Part shown: positions 9,301 through 18,700 of the stretch, piece by piece
How the letters are laid out: each line of letters begins with the position of its first letter
Numbering within the stretch: the stretch's first letter is position 1
Assembly (NCBI GenBank): GCA_020635815.1
Contig: JACJZB010000001.1
Coordinates: 62,001 to 126,000, forward strand
Source of the DNA: Flavobacteriales bacterium
Lineage (GTDB): Bacteria; Bacteroidota; Bacteroidia; Flavobacteriales_E; Vicingaceae
Reading direction: 5' to 3'
Length of the DNA: 64,000 bases
Position numbers and translations under genes: made by a program
The notes under the pieces: generated by a model
What the model was told of the DNA's origin: nothing
Database searches by the model: none
What the model saw: only the letters and a program-made list of their open reading frames with translations

Positions 9301-10317
9301 GCTGATTTATTAACAGCTATAAGTACACAATCAGCAGGCAACATAAAAAATACCTTAATAGCTGCATCACCTTACTTAAGCGATGAAGTATTGTTAGCGT
9401 ATATGCAAGCAAATGCACCAAACGGTCACTTAAAACAAGTGTTATTAGCTAACAGTCCATTAAGCAAAGAAGTACAAGAAGCTTTGCATCAAACGAACTT
9501 GCCAAAAGGAATAAAAAATCAGCTAAACAATGTCCAAGAAGGTTTGTCGGCAAGAGATGAATTGGGCATAGAAACAGCATATTATGAAAACGAAGTAACA
9601 AAAACAAAGAACGACATTATACGTTATTATTTATTTGAAGAAGGAATAGAAGAACGAATGAAACAAATAATTAGCTTTTTGGAGCAAGAAAACTGTCCAA
9701 AAGACAAGTGCATAAAAACGTGTATTTATACAGCAAACAAAGAATACACAAAAGCACAACAAGAATTGGCTATTTTGGCTCAAAACGCAGAAAATTCGGA
9801 CTTTTGTAAGTTGTATGATAAGATGATAGAGTTGGAACAAAGTTCATCAATAGAAGAAGAGTTGAAAAATAATTCAACAATTCAAACCTCAATAATTGAA
9901 GTTGCTGAATTAACAACAGAAAAACAAGAAGTAGCAATTGCTCGTAACTTATTACTCCGAGCAGAATTAACAAGTTATGTTGATGAAATAGAGCCTTTTA
10001 TACCTTCTGGTGCAGGAGCAAGGTTGATAAACCAAGAAAAAAACGAAACCTCAAACTTGGAACTTGAAACCTCAAACAGAATAAGTGTTTACCCTAACCC
10101 AACAAGTAATGAGGTAAATATAGCACACAAATTAAATGTTGAAAATGGAAAAATAATATTTGAAGTTTACAATATGATGGGACTTATGGTAATTAATGAA
10201 GTGTTATCATCAACAAATAATACAATAAAAGTAAACAACCTAAAATCGGGAGTATATTTTTACAATATCACCCAAAATAATACAACTATTAAAACAGATA
10301 AGTTAATGGTAAGGTAG
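6304..10317 (+). CDS. Large T9SS type A surface protein with beta-helix region
   Basis: 1337 residues. Signal peptide about 1-28 (LLILTSTIAQ). Residues 30-450 form a propeller-like part (FSHNAMQDKDGNLLFFV, LEFSPNGEYLYITHD, LGKDGKLYLAN) as in gliding-type proteins. Residues about 480-900 look like a right-handed parallel beta-helix (NNLRFEFAPKAKLTIEQG, GSTIEHSYLGAHN, NNWRGIRLIANN, NNEIYRNTFNNL). Residues 960-1240 are alpha-helical and charged. The last 80 residues are a type A sorting domain (VYPNPTSNEVNIAHKL to KTDKLMVR). At 10041-10078 a degenerate repeat encodes ETSNLELETSN immediately before the sorting domain. It is followed by a bidirectional terminator. Likely a surface adhesin or structural protein; ligand unknown. 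Confidence 0.8.
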   Translation: MKKSTLYLKYWFIFTLTNLLILTSTIAQNNIWSLPPNYYDVLNGISTPLPTQPGSNGNGLNYHPSNGNTISEFSHNAMQDKDGNLLFFVVDGVIYDNEGYYIAQMHKDYVGYMTGFTETVIVPVPGNCQQYYIIGTISVNTGNGHLSSRIYYAKLDFSFDNYLTGRKGILVDPIFPSPLGMPGNQAWDDQNNLFPLSDSIPNYSSAGNPESKSALAVSNLRADSTRLLFAVGEMDIYRFTISSTEITYDNYSFRANNATIPPLAEGHNRSEMELIETTTGYRIAFSYPSQYTPYNGIILFVGELNNNGNLISYNIKLLPQDIPYNSGLQANIKGLEFSPNGEYLYITHDPITLAPYNFPFKIYEVSTNNFIALTNSTMQSEIPAFKNSQIELGKDGKLYLANETSLATIGNSDNPTNGLAWNSSAHTINYNLSQLGYATNSERLKLYILPDQIEGMDYTAHFTANTECCVLFNTYTTGTDNANHEQYGTQTWNTTNPFGTTTITVKDELIIKAGANITANNLRFEFAPKAKLTIEQGAAFTANNCMLTVNTECGNDVMWNGVDVLGVDSGPQTGAGKLVLNGSTIEHSYLGAHNFKTRLDANNDIKEDYGYRGGFILAGNSTFRNNHRSTVFYDYQNVNGAGNAIDEKSRFTNCTFVTDAPLNIPSYTAGVIMAHLYGVQGVNFYGCDFKNIANYSIIPYQDRGIGIVANNSLLTVTSICLSIGCANEDKGNFVDLFKGIEANSSLSSARTTHVSKTNFINNWRGIRLIANNLASIKDNYFDVGVSYNGNVSYGLNLVSSNKYKVENNTFNTTHNGYLGVGINGSGGANNNEIYRNTFNNLRVGSQAQNTNGSLGANGGLGLEFRCNTYTNTKDVDILVSSGIIKPTHGQCVDLKSPSNNQFSYTATAGDFWQNTGVEHVTYQFSQPNGYKLEPRDFPSGTATHYNDTNTFPTYCSSVFNPATSCPSRGKKPIVDLGSSLAAFKQTVGELKSTIDAGSTADLLTAISTQSAGNIKNTLIAASPYLSDEVLLAYMQANAPNGHLKQVLLANSPLSKEVQEALHQTNLPKGIKNQLNNVQEGLSARDELGIETAYYENEVTKTKNDIIRYYLFEEGIEERMKQIISFLEQENCPKDKCIKTCIYTANKEYTKAQQELAILAQNAENSDFCKLYDKMIELEQSSSIEEELKNNSTIQTSIIEVAELTTEKQEVAIARNLLLRAELTSYVDEIEPFIPSGAGARLINQEKNETSNLELETSNRISVYPNPTSNEVNIAHKLNVENGKIIFEVYNMMGLMVINEVLSSTNNTIKVNNLKSGVYFYNITQNNTTIKTDKLMVR

Positions 10318-10339
10318 GATGTGGTAATAAAATAAATTT

Positions 10340-10373
10340 AAAAAAAGCTCTAACGAAAGTTGGAGTTTTTTTT
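10340..10373. terminator. Bidirectional terminator between convergent genes
   Basis: AAAAAGCTCTAAC and GTTGGAGTTTTTT pair through 13 positions with two G-U wobbles around a GAAA tetraloop. An A run on the left and a T run on the right allow it to end both the 6304 gene (+) and the MerR/MATE operon (-). Confidence 0.75.
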
Positions 10374-10394
10374 AAATGTTACAATTCCTCTTTT
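10367..10394. repeat. 28-bp direct repeat, right copy
   Basis: Identical to 3274-3301. Here it is the native 3' end of the MerR gene plus part of the terminator. The pair brackets the block carrying the T9SS type B gene, the XRE regulator and the 1337-residue T9SS protein. Confidence 0.8.
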
Positions 10395-10699
10395 AATTCT
10401 AATAAGAAAGACTTAATGTTTTGTAGTTTTTGAATAATTTCAAAATTGTCAGTAGTCTCTTTTTTACTCAATTTAAGCTTGTTTTTAGCTCCTTCTAGGG
10501 TAAATCCTCTTTCCTTTACTAAATGGAAGATTAAATGAAAATTGTCAATATCTTGCTTTGTAAAAAGACGATTTCCTTTTTTATTTTTTTTTGGTTTAAT
10601 AATATCAAATTCTTTTTCCCAAAAACGAATAAGCGAGGTATTTACCTTAAACATTTCTGCAACTTCACCAATAGCGTAATATAATTTATCGTCCGACAT
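10379..10699 (-). CDS. MerR-family transcriptional regulator
   Basis: 106 residues, short for the family. The N-terminal winged-HTH is clear: YYAIGEVAEMFKVNTSLIRF, then WEKEFDIIKPKKNKKGNRLF and TKQDIDNFHLIFHLVKERGF, matching the MerR HTH plus first dimerisation helix. The C-terminus is a coiled-coil-like helix (LQNIKSFLLELKEEL). No cysteine-based metal site and no effector domain are present, as in the small Bacteroidota MerR proteins next to housekeeping genes. It is 10 nt downstream of the MATE exporter gene and so in the same operon, which could make it a regulator of that exporter (inference). Confidence 0.85.
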   Translation of the reverse strand: MSDDKLYYAIGEVAEMFKVNTSLIRFWEKEFDIIKPKKNKKGNRLFTKQDIDNFHLIFHLVKERGFTLEGAKNKLKLSKKETTDNFEIIQKLQNIKSFLLELKEEL

Positions 10700-10709
10700 T
10701 AAAACAAAT

Positions 10710-12041
10710 TTAAATATTTAAACTTTTCCAATTTCCTTTTTTTAAATAAAGATAGGATAAGAGTCCTAAACATCCAAAATAAATAAATTCGGATGCCCAA
10801 ACTACAGGTAAAGATGATTGTAGTGTTATGCCTATATAATACGCAGCAGTTAAGTAAATGATAATGTTAATGAGCTCAATTAATAAAGAGGCTTTTGTAT
10901 TTCCTGTTCCAGTAACACCATTAAATAAGATAAATGAAATGGAAAAAAAGAACATTGTAAAATTAATTACTCTAAGTGTATTTACAGTTTGGGAAATTAA
11001 TTGGCTATCACTTGTGTAAAAACTAACCAATAGTTCTGGAATGAAAAAGCAGATTAAAGAAAGGACAAAAGTGCAGACCAAACTTAGTAAAACAATTTTC
11101 TTAATTACAGATAATACAGCTTCAGTTCTTCCTTCTCCAATTAAGTTACTTACTAAAGTGTTTGTAGCATTGCTAAAGCCAAAAAGTGGTATCATTAAAA
11201 CCATATAAATACTTCTTACAATATGAGATATGGCTAATTCATCTTCTCCTATCTTTTCAATAATCATAAAAAATATAAACCAAGAGCTTAAAGACAAGAA
11301 GTTTTGTGCCATTATAGGACTACTCACATTGAGTAATCTAGAGAATAACGGAAATTCAAACTTCTGGAAAGAAAAAAGGTTGTATTTTTTTAAATCGACT
11401 TGAGATAAGGTATATCCTAAGATAAAGGCGAAAGCAACTATCTCTGATATTACCGAAGCTAATGCAGCACCACTTATACCCATAGGTTCAAATCCAAAAT
11501 GACCAAATATTAAAATGTAATCGAGAACAACATTCACAAGCATCATTATTATTGTTACATAAGAGAGTATTTTGGTTTGGGTTGTACCCACAAAAAAAGC
11601 AATAAATGTAAAGTTGATAAAGGCAAAAAATATTCCCCATATTCTATAATCAAGGTATTGTTTGGCGGCAATCAATATATTGTCTGATTTTATAATTTCA
11701 GTTAAAAAGTTAGCAGAAAATAATTGAACTAAGCCAAAAAGGAGTAGAGCAAAAGGAATAACAAAATAGAATGTATGGTCTATTATTTTTCCTATTTGTT
11801 TATAGTTTTGTTCTCCATTTCGTCTTCCTATAAGAATTTGGGCTCCTGTTGTAAAGCCCATTCCAGTAATGATAATTACAAAATATAAAATACCAGCATT
11901 ACCAGCCGCACCTAAAGCAACATTACTAACTTGACCTAAAAATGCCGTATCAGTAACATTTACAATGTTTTGAGCTACACCACTAATAATAATGGGTAAC
12001 GAAATTTTCCATATTTTTTTATAGGATACGTCTTTAAGCAC
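10710..12041 (-). CDS. MATE-family multidrug/organic cation exporter
   Basis: 443 residues with 12 predicted membrane helices in two six-helix halves, the usual length for MATE proteins. The family start is visible in ISLPIIISGVAQNIVNVTDT followed by FLGQV, and the second half begins with SSPIMAQNFLSLSSWFIFFM. MATE proteins exchange Na+ or H+ for cationic drugs and metabolites across the inner membrane; the substrate cannot be predicted. It is the third gene of a minus-strand run after DUF3822 and rsmD (37 nt gap) and precedes the MerR regulator by 10 nt. Confidence 0.88.
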   Translation of the reverse strand: MLKDVSYKKIWKISLPIIISGVAQNIVNVTDTAFLGQVSNVALGAAGNAGILYFVIIITGMGFTTGAQILIGRRNGEQNYKQIGKIIDHTFYFVIPFALLLFGLVQLFSANFLTEIIKSDNILIAAKQYLDYRIWGIFFAFINFTFIAFFVGTTQTKILSYVTIIMMLVNVVLDYILIFGHFGFEPMGISGAALASVISEIVAFAFILGYTLSQVDLKKYNLFSFQKFEFPLFSRLLNVSSPIMAQNFLSLSSWFIFFMIIEKIGEDELAISHIVRSIYMVLMIPLFGFSNATNTLVSNLIGEGRTEAVLSVIKKIVLLSLVCTFVLSLICFFIPELLVSFYTSDSQLISQTVNTLRVINFTMFFFSISFILFNGVTGTGNTKASLLIELINIIIYLTAAYYIGITLQSSLPVVWASEFIYFGCLGLLSYLYLKKGNWKSLNI

Positions 12042-12078
12042 AATAACTAATTATAAATTCAAGATTAGGACTAAAATC

Positions 12079-12621
12079 TTAAACAGCTATGTTTTTGAAA
12101 ATACTAAAATTCACATTTCCATATTTACGTTGTTGGTAAAAATTAGGATGTGATTCAAAGTTGGTGTGCTTGTCGTGTTCAATAATCAGCCAACCATTCT
12201 CATTTAAGATGTTTTTTTCAAAAACTAGATTAGGAATATCGGCATAGTTAGGAATATCGTAGGGAGGATCAGCAAATATTAAGTCAAACGATTGGGAATT
12301 CTTTTTTAAGTATTTAAACACATCATTTTTAAACACAACAATTTGTTTAAAATCAAATAAACGGATGGTTTTCTTTATGTGATTTATACAATTAAAATTT
12401 TGCTCTACACATAAAATACTTTTAGCTTCTCTTGAGGCAAATTCGAAAGTAATATTTCCAGTACCACTAAATAAATCTAAAATTGCTAACTCATCAATAT
12501 CAAATTCATTAATTATTACATTAAATAAACCTTCTTTAGCAAAATCGGTAGTGGGTCTTGTAGGTAAATTTTTAGGGGCACTAAAAACTTTTCCTTTATG
12601 TATTCCTGAGATTATTCGCAC
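12079..12621 (-). CDS. rsmD: 16S rRNA (guanine(966)-N2)-methyltransferase
   Basis: 180 residues, normal for RsmD. It starts with the family opening MRIISGIHKGK (GTG codon at 12619-12621). The SAM-binding motif is DLFSGTGNITFE (about residues 47-58) and the catalytic motif IV is FADPPYD (about 114-120), specific for N-methyltransferases acting on guanine/adenine amino groups. The RPTTDFAKEGLFNVI segment is the conserved RsmD N-terminal patch. It methylates G966 of 16S rRNA in the assembled 30S body. It overlaps the DUF3822 gene upstream by 10 nt, implying translational coupling. Confidence 0.92.
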   Translation of the reverse strand: MRIISGIHKGKVFSAPKNLPTRPTTDFAKEGLFNVIINEFDIDELAILDLFSGTGNITFEFASREAKSILCVEQNFNCINHIKKTIRLFDFKQIVVFKNDVFKYLKKNSQSFDLIFADPPYDIPNYADIPNLVFEKNILNENGWLIIEHDKHTNFESHPNFYQQRKYGNVNFSIFKNIAV

Positions 12622-13475
12622 AAATATTGATTAAATAATGAGTAGTAATGATGTTGAGGTATTTCTTCAAAAGCGTATGAAAATTTTAAATTTTCCGGCC
12701 TTTTTCCAAAGGTAATTGAATTTGAATATTTATAGAGAATCTCATAGATAGCAGAGTTTTTATCTACTTCTCCTAATAATCTAATGTTAATGTCTTTTGG
12801 CTTAATATCTAATTGATTTAAAACAAAGAGCACATAATAAATAAAATCTTCGCTAGTTTGGTAAGGAAATGAATTATACAGTTCAAGTGATTGATTTTTT
12901 ACCACCATCATTTGAAAAGATGAAGGTAAAATATGTACATCAATAACTAAATCGTTAGCTGTCTTTTTTGCATGTAGTATCGATGCTTCAATTAAAGAAG
13001 ATGAAAAATGAAGAAAGTTTACCTTTTCAATGGGGTTAAATAAGTTGGTTATAAAATCAGGAATTGCATAAACATTATGAGCCGGTAAATTAATTAGCTT
13101 ATCTGCATAAAAGACATCTTCTTCTTGTGTAGAAAAATTAAATTGATGATAAGTTTTTAATTCATCATTTTTAAATAAAACGTTAGGAATTAACGTGGCT
13201 CTATGATTAACATAAGCAACGTTAAATGATTTAAAAGGTTGTTTTAATAGAACTGTTTGATTAATTATTTTAATCAAAGGTTCAACTAAAGAGTAATCGT
13301 TAAAAATATCGTTTAGTAGGTATTTTTCTAGTCCTATAAACGTATTGTTTTGAGTGTTTAAAATAGTGTAAGTTACAGCATTAAAGTCAATATTTAAGAA
13401 TAACTGATATTCAGCTGTATTAGTTACAGAAAAAGACTTGTCGAATATGCTTATGTGAGGGGCGATACTACTCAT
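12612..13475 (-). CDS. DUF3822 family protein
   Basis: 287 residues. The family is found almost only in Bacteroidota and is regularly placed directly before rsmD, as here (10-nt overlap). The fold appears to be an actin/ASKHA-like ATPase remnant: paired motifs SLIEASILHAKKTANDLVID and LELYNSFPYQTSEDFIYYVL echo type IV pilus PilM-like proteins, but no clear nucleotide-binding DxGxxT phosphate loop is visible. No signal peptide, so cytoplasmic. Function unknown; its neighbours give only a weak link to RNA modification. Confidence 0.75.
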   Translation of the reverse strand: MSSIAPHISIFDKSFSVTNTAEYQLFLNIDFNAVTYTILNTQNNTFIGLEKYLLNDIFNDYSLVEPLIKIINQTVLLKQPFKSFNVAYVNHRATLIPNVLFKNDELKTYHQFNFSTQEEDVFYADKLINLPAHNVYAIPDFITNLFNPIEKVNFLHFSSSLIEASILHAKKTANDLVIDVHILPSSFQMMVVKNQSLELYNSFPYQTSEDFIYYVLFVLNQLDIKPKDINIRLLGEVDKNSAIYEILYKYSNSITFGKRPENLKFSYAFEEIPQHHYYSLFNQYLCE

Positions 13476-13493
13476 GAACAGCTAAGTTAAAAA

Positions 13494-13523
13494 AAAAGGA
13501 TATGAATTCAATCATATCCTTTT
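13494..13523 (-). terminator. Rho-independent terminator downstream of the 13545-14141 gene
   Basis: A perfect 12-bp stem (AAAAGGATATGA at 13494-13505 with TCATATCCTTTT at 13512-13523) and a 6-nt loop; on the minus strand it is followed by a long U run. It separates the upstream gene from DUF3822. Confidence 0.85.
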
Positions 13524-13544
13524 AAGTATAATAAGATTAATTTA

Positions 13545-14141
13545 TTAATCCCAGTTTCCGTTTGTTGTTGGTTCAACCATCGAACCAATAGTTAGAGCTT
13601 GACTCATATCAATACCTTCATTGTCGGTTTTTAAGCCTTTAAAAATTTCTTTGTAAGGAGCAGAAACTTCAAACACTTTTACTTTTACTTTTCCTTTTTC
13701 AATTTCTCCGGCATCTATAGAGAACTCTGTTCCGCCAGAAAAAGGAATAACATTAATTTCAGCAACAACTTTATCAAAATTATCTTTAAAAAGTTCAGAT
13801 CTTACAGGAATCTTAGTTGTATCACGAGTAATAATACCCATCGCTAAAGCTTTAGATTCTTGACCTAATAAACTATCAGGCACTTCACCAATTGCTTTTA
13901 CAATAATTAGAGAATCATTTTCAAGAAAGTGTTTAAGTTGTGCAAAAGACTTTGCATATTCACCTTTCACTTTCTTAAAGCTAATTTGAGCTTCTTTAAC
14001 GTGTTCGAGTCTTTCTATTACAACTTCTTTACGAGTTTTAATTTCTTCTTCTAACTTAATTTTACTATCAATACTATCGTAAATCATGTAGCCCATAAAA
14101 GCAGCGGCTACTAAAAGTACAAGTTGAATTACCAATTTCAT
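13545..14141 (-). CDS. Membrane-anchored periplasmic protein of unknown function
   Basis: 198 residues. One N-terminal transmembrane helix (about 3-22, LVIQLVLLVAAAFMGYMIYD) is followed by a coiled coil (about 28-70, KIKLEEEIKTRKEVVIERLE) and a soluble beta-rich domain containing IPFSGGTEFSIDAGEIEKG and PYKEIFKGL. It is probably anchored in the inner membrane facing the periplasm. Homologues occur beside DUF3822 in Bacteroidota as far as I recall, but no function is known to me. It has its own terminator, so it is transcribed apart from the DUF3822-rsmD-MATE run; it is divergent from the helicase gene. Confidence 0.6.
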   Translation of the reverse strand: MKLVIQLVLLVAAAFMGYMIYDSIDSKIKLEEEIKTRKEVVIERLEHVKEAQISFKKVKGEYAKSFAQLKHFLENDSLIIVKAIGEVPDSLLGQESKALAMGIITRDTTKIPVRSELFKDNFDKVVAEINVIPFSGGTEFSIDAGEIEKGKVKVKVFEVSAPYKEIFKGLKTDNEGIDMSQALTIGSMVEPTTNGNWD

Positions 14142-14314
14142 ATAAATAATTTTTATCTAGATTAACACAAATCTACAATTTTTTTTAGCCTTTAATAACA
14201 CTATTTGTAAAATTAATATAAGTTTAATTTTAATTACTTTGTTAACGGTACAAATTAAGCATTAAAGGGTACTTTTATTTGCTGTAAATAAGAGCAAACT
14301 AATTTAACTTGTAA

Positions 14315-15754
14315 ATGCAAAACTTATTTTATCAATCTCTTCTATCCAATTTTGGGTTTAAACCAACCCAAAACCAATTAAATGTGATTGGTGAGTTGAC
14401 TGATTTTGTGTTTAGTAATATTAAAAAGCATGTTTTTGTTTTAAAAGGATACGCTGGTACAGGTAAAACTTCGATAGTAGGTGCAATGGTAAAAACCATA
14501 CCTCATTTTAATTATACGACAGTTTTGTTAGCACCAACAGGAAGAGCAGCTAAAGTGTTGTCTAATTATTCTAATCAGCCTGCTTTTACTATTCACAAAA
14601 TGATTTATCAATTAAAATCTGGAGGTGATGGATATACAAAGTTTTCAATCAAACAAAATAAATTTCAAAATACTATTTTTTTTGTTGATGAGGCTTCGAT
14701 GATAGGAAATGGAGGCGGATTAAGTTCGATCGAGTGGGGACAGCAAAAAAGTTTGTTGGATGATTTACTTGAATACGTGTTTTCTGGCATTAATTGTAAA
14801 TTAATATTAATAGGAGATACTGCTCAATTGCCTCCTATTGGGTTAGAAATTAGCCCTGCATTAGATGAGGATGAATTATATAAACTTTATGGATTAAACC
14901 TTGAATTTAATGAGCTAACTGAGGTTGTTCGGCAACAGAAAGGTTCGGGAATTTTAGAATTAGCTACTTTTTTAAGGAATAAAATTCTTATGCAAAAATA
15001 TACACTTCCGCTATTTAAGGAAATTCAAAAAGTAGATGTTAAAATAACTGCAGGTTATGATTTAGAAGATGCCTTAGATAATGCTTATAGTAAATATGGA
15101 GACGAAAGTGTAATGGTTATTTGTAGAAGTAATAAACGAGCAAATTTATTTAATCTTCAAATTCGGTCTCGTATAAAATGGATAGAAGATGAATTGGCAA
15201 CAGGCGATTATTTAATGGTTGTAAAAAACAATTACTTTTGGTTGGACGACTTATCCAAAGCTGGTTTTATAGCTAATGGCGATATTGTGGAGGTAATGAA
15301 AGTGAAAGGCGAAGAAGAAAAATACGGTTTTCGTTTTTTTAATATTACCATTCGATTAATTGATTATCCTGACGAGCCCAATTTAGAAGTTAAAATTTTA
15401 CCTGAAAGTATGATGGCAGAATCTCCATCAATTTCTCCTGAACGGTTTTATAAATTATATGAAGCTATTTCGGAAGAATATAGTTATGAACCTAACAAAA
15501 AGAAACGAAATGAGTTGATTCGTAACAATCCTTATTACCAAGCATTACAGGTAAAATTTTCTTATGCTGTTACATGTCATAAATCGCAAGGTGGGCAATG
15601 GGATGCTGTTTTTGTTGAGCAAGGTTATTTAACAGAAGAAATGTTGAATGTGGAGTATTTACGATGGCTTTATACAGCAGTAACAAGAGCTAAAAAAGAA
15701 TTACACTTGGTTAACTTTAATCCTCAATTCTTTGAAGGATTTAAGGAGGATTAA
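14315..15754 (+). CDS. RecD-like superfamily 1 DNA helicase (AAA, UvrD-type C-terminus)
   Basis: 479 residues, single-polypeptide SF1B-type helicase. Motifs in order: Walker A GYAGTGKTS (about residues 44-52), motif Ia LLAPTGRAAKVLS, Walker B FFVDEASMIGNG, motif III LILIGDTAQLPPIG, motif IV-like SVMVICRSNKRA, motif V VTCHKSQGGQWDAVF and motif VI WLYTAVTRAKKELHLV. All the ATPase motifs are intact. Proteins of this size in Bacteroidota are annotated as ATP-dependent RecD-like helicases acting in DNA repair or recombination, without RecB/RecC partners. Its stop codon overlaps the convergent usher-like gene by 4 nt. Confidence 0.85.
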   Translation: MQNLFYQSLLSNFGFKPTQNQLNVIGELTDFVFSNIKKHVFVLKGYAGTGKTSIVGAMVKTIPHFNYTTVLLAPTGRAAKVLSNYSNQPAFTIHKMIYQLKSGGDGYTKFSIKQNKFQNTIFFVDEASMIGNGGGLSSIEWGQQKSLLDDLLEYVFSGINCKLILIGDTAQLPPIGLEISPALDEDELYKLYGLNLEFNELTEVVRQQKGSGILELATFLRNKILMQKYTLPLFKEIQKVDVKITAGYDLEDALDNAYSKYGDESVMVICRSNKRANLFNLQIRSRIKWIEDELATGDYLMVVKNNYFWLDDLSKAGFIANGDIVEVMKVKGEEEKYGFRFFNITIRLIDYPDEPNLEVKILPESMMAESPSISPERFYKLYEAISEEYSYEPNKKKRNELIRNNPYYQALQVKFSYAVTCHKSQGGQWDAVFVEQGYLTEEMLNVEYLRWLYTAVTRAKKELHLVNFNPQFFEGFKED

Positions 15755-18700
15755 TTCCCTCCTGAAGAAGGAGAATTGCCAAATTCTTTGATGATAATTT
15801 TTTTACGTTTTTCTATGATATAGAATGAGATGTAAACACCATCTTGTTTGTTTGTTAAAGTCATAGGAATGTTATTACGAGTAATAGTGTATCTATCTCC
15901 TAATATAGTTTCATCCATTGTCATAACGTAATTACCATTAGGCATATAAAACTCAAAACGACCATTAATATCTGTCAGAGTGTTGTAAATTTTTCCATTT
16001 ACCGCAGTAATTTTAATTCTTGATAAATCAAAAGGTTTACTCGTATCAGCTATAGCAATCTTTTGTCTATCTAGTACAACATCTCCATAAACTTTAACAC
16101 CTCTAACAAAAGGAATATAAGTAGTATTAGAAGCAACGATTTGTAGTGAGTCATCAGTGTTTGGAAACCATCCTTGTAGGTCATCTAAAGCAAATACTGT
16201 GAAATCATAAGTTTCCATAGGAATATTTTTGATAGCAGCTTCACCTTTCTTATTTGTTATTACTTCTTTGGCTCCAAGTCTTAATACCACATTCTCAATA
16301 GCAGGTTCATCATTTTCTTTTTCTCCATTACCATTAATATCATAAAATGAAATAAACTCTAATGAAGCGGATGTCTTTTTTATAAATGGGATAGGAATAC
16401 CAAATTCTTTTCTAATTGAAGCTCCAATATTTACATTTTGATTGTAATTTCTGTCGGTTTCACTATCAAAACTAGTTAGTAGAGGATCATCTACATATAT
16501 ATTTCCATAATAACTAGTATTAAAATTATAACTACCTCTTAAACTAAATCTCCACCCATCATTAGTAAAGAAAAACATTTCAGGATAATAGCCTATAGTA
16601 TGGTTACTAAAGATATTACCATAATTATATACTAGGTTAGATTCAAGTATAAATTGTTTGTTTTTTAATTGGTGTTGATTTTGAAGAGATAAACGCACAT
16701 TCTGAGGTGTAACTCCATTATATATTTGAGTTTGTAAAGAGGATGTTGAAAAAGCACCATAGTTATATCTTGATGTTAGGCTCCATACACGGTATCTTAA
16801 TAAAGATGAAAACTGTAAGTTAAAATAATTTTTACGTTCTTCAACATCAATAGGTAAAGCGTAACCAGCTCTAAAAAATGTACTTACCATAAAATTTTGT
16901 AAGAAGTCGAATGTAGAATACCTAAAGCTTAAACCTCTATTGTGTAACCTGTTTGAGAGAAAATCTCGATAATCATAAAAGATTCCTGGCTGAAATGAAC
17001 CTTTTTTACTTTTAGTGTTAAAAACTAATGAATTACTTAATAATTCTTGTTTATAGATTTGTTCATTATCAAATGAATTAAAAGCTTTAGTATTTTGGTA
17101 TCTATTAGATAGATATACATTCCAAATAGGGTTTATAATATAACTTGTACGGTGATTTAAGCCAAAACGGCTATAAGAACCGTTACTGAATCCTTTATCA
17201 TTATATCTAACACCAAGATTAAGCCTCATGTTTCTATCTAAAAATTGAGAGCTATAATTTACACCAACTAAATAACCAAGCGCTGTTGCTGAACTGTCTA
17301 AAAAATAATTTTCTCTTCGGGTTAACGCACTAAGGAGAGTGATGTAGTGTTTTTTATTAATATTAAAGCCTGGCTGAAGAGAGAAGGAGTTAATACTTCG
17401 ATTTGCTGAATAATTTTCTTGACGACCAGCTTTTCCAGTAATTTTAAAATATTCATTATGTTTATAAGTATGAAATAAACCATAAGATAAATTTCTAGTA
17501 CTACCAAAAAAGCCAGGAGCTTTAATAAGAAATGCACCTGTTTTATGTTTTTCTAAATAAGAATAAGAAGCTTTTATTCCTTTTCCATAGCTGTTTATTC
17601 CTATCACGTTGCCACTAACATTCCCAACCTCTATTGTTTTCTTATCATCAAAATATCCTAAATACCATGGAGAATTAGTTAAAAAATTATTGGTGTAATA
17701 GTTTCTATTATAGTTTAACTGGGTAAAGTAACTTAAACTTGCTTTTTCATTAAGTTGCTTAAACCCTCTCATATTTAAAGATAGAAATGAGTTTAAATCT
17801 AATAAGTTTTGAGCTGTTAGTTCCACTATTAAAGGGAAGTATGGATATCCATAATCTCTAACTTTCGCTTGATTAGGTAGCTTAATAAAATCTACTTTAT
17901 TTCCTTTTTTATAAGATCCCAGTTCCAATCCTTTAGGCTCACTACTATTGATAAATAAACTATATTTTTTATAGTTTAAGTTATTATTTGGTAAGTAACT
18001 GTTGGTAGATACTTTTTTAAAATTTCTATCTTTATCGGTAGTAATTGAAGCTACGTAAGTCATAGAAGTATCTTTCCAACTATCAAGGCTAAAAGTGAAA
18101 TTTGGATTAATAAGTTTATTGTCATTGGTATCTAATAAGGCAATATTGCCTTTCAGGGTTCTGTAATTTACAAAAATATCTTGTTTATGGTTTCCTGTAT
18201 TCTCAATTGAGTAGGTAAATCTTTTTGTTGTTTCGTCATTTTTAAAATAGAATTTATTTGATGGTTCAACATTTACATTCCAAGATATTTTTTTCTGTGT
18301 TTTTAACGAAAAGTAATTATCTCCTATTTGTTGATTTTTTTCATCAATAATAAATGCGTTTATAATTACCTCTGTATTTCCATTTATTAATTTATCAGGT
18401 ATTAATATAACGGGGATAAATAATGTATCATTAGGTAACACCTCATATAAGGCGTCAGATTTTGTTAAGTAAACCCATGTACCAGGGTGTAGAATATCTA
18501 ATGAAAATTTAATATTTTCTGAAGTATTATTGTAAACTTTAAAAAGGTTTGAAATGATTTCACCTTTTTTAAGTTCTATTTCTGAATAGTTAAAACCAGT
18601 AAAAATGGGAGAATTCTCATCACCTTTTAAGGCAGAGTTTTTAGTAGTATCTGTTGTGGTTGTATTTATATTTGAAACAGTTGTAGAATCAATAGATAAT

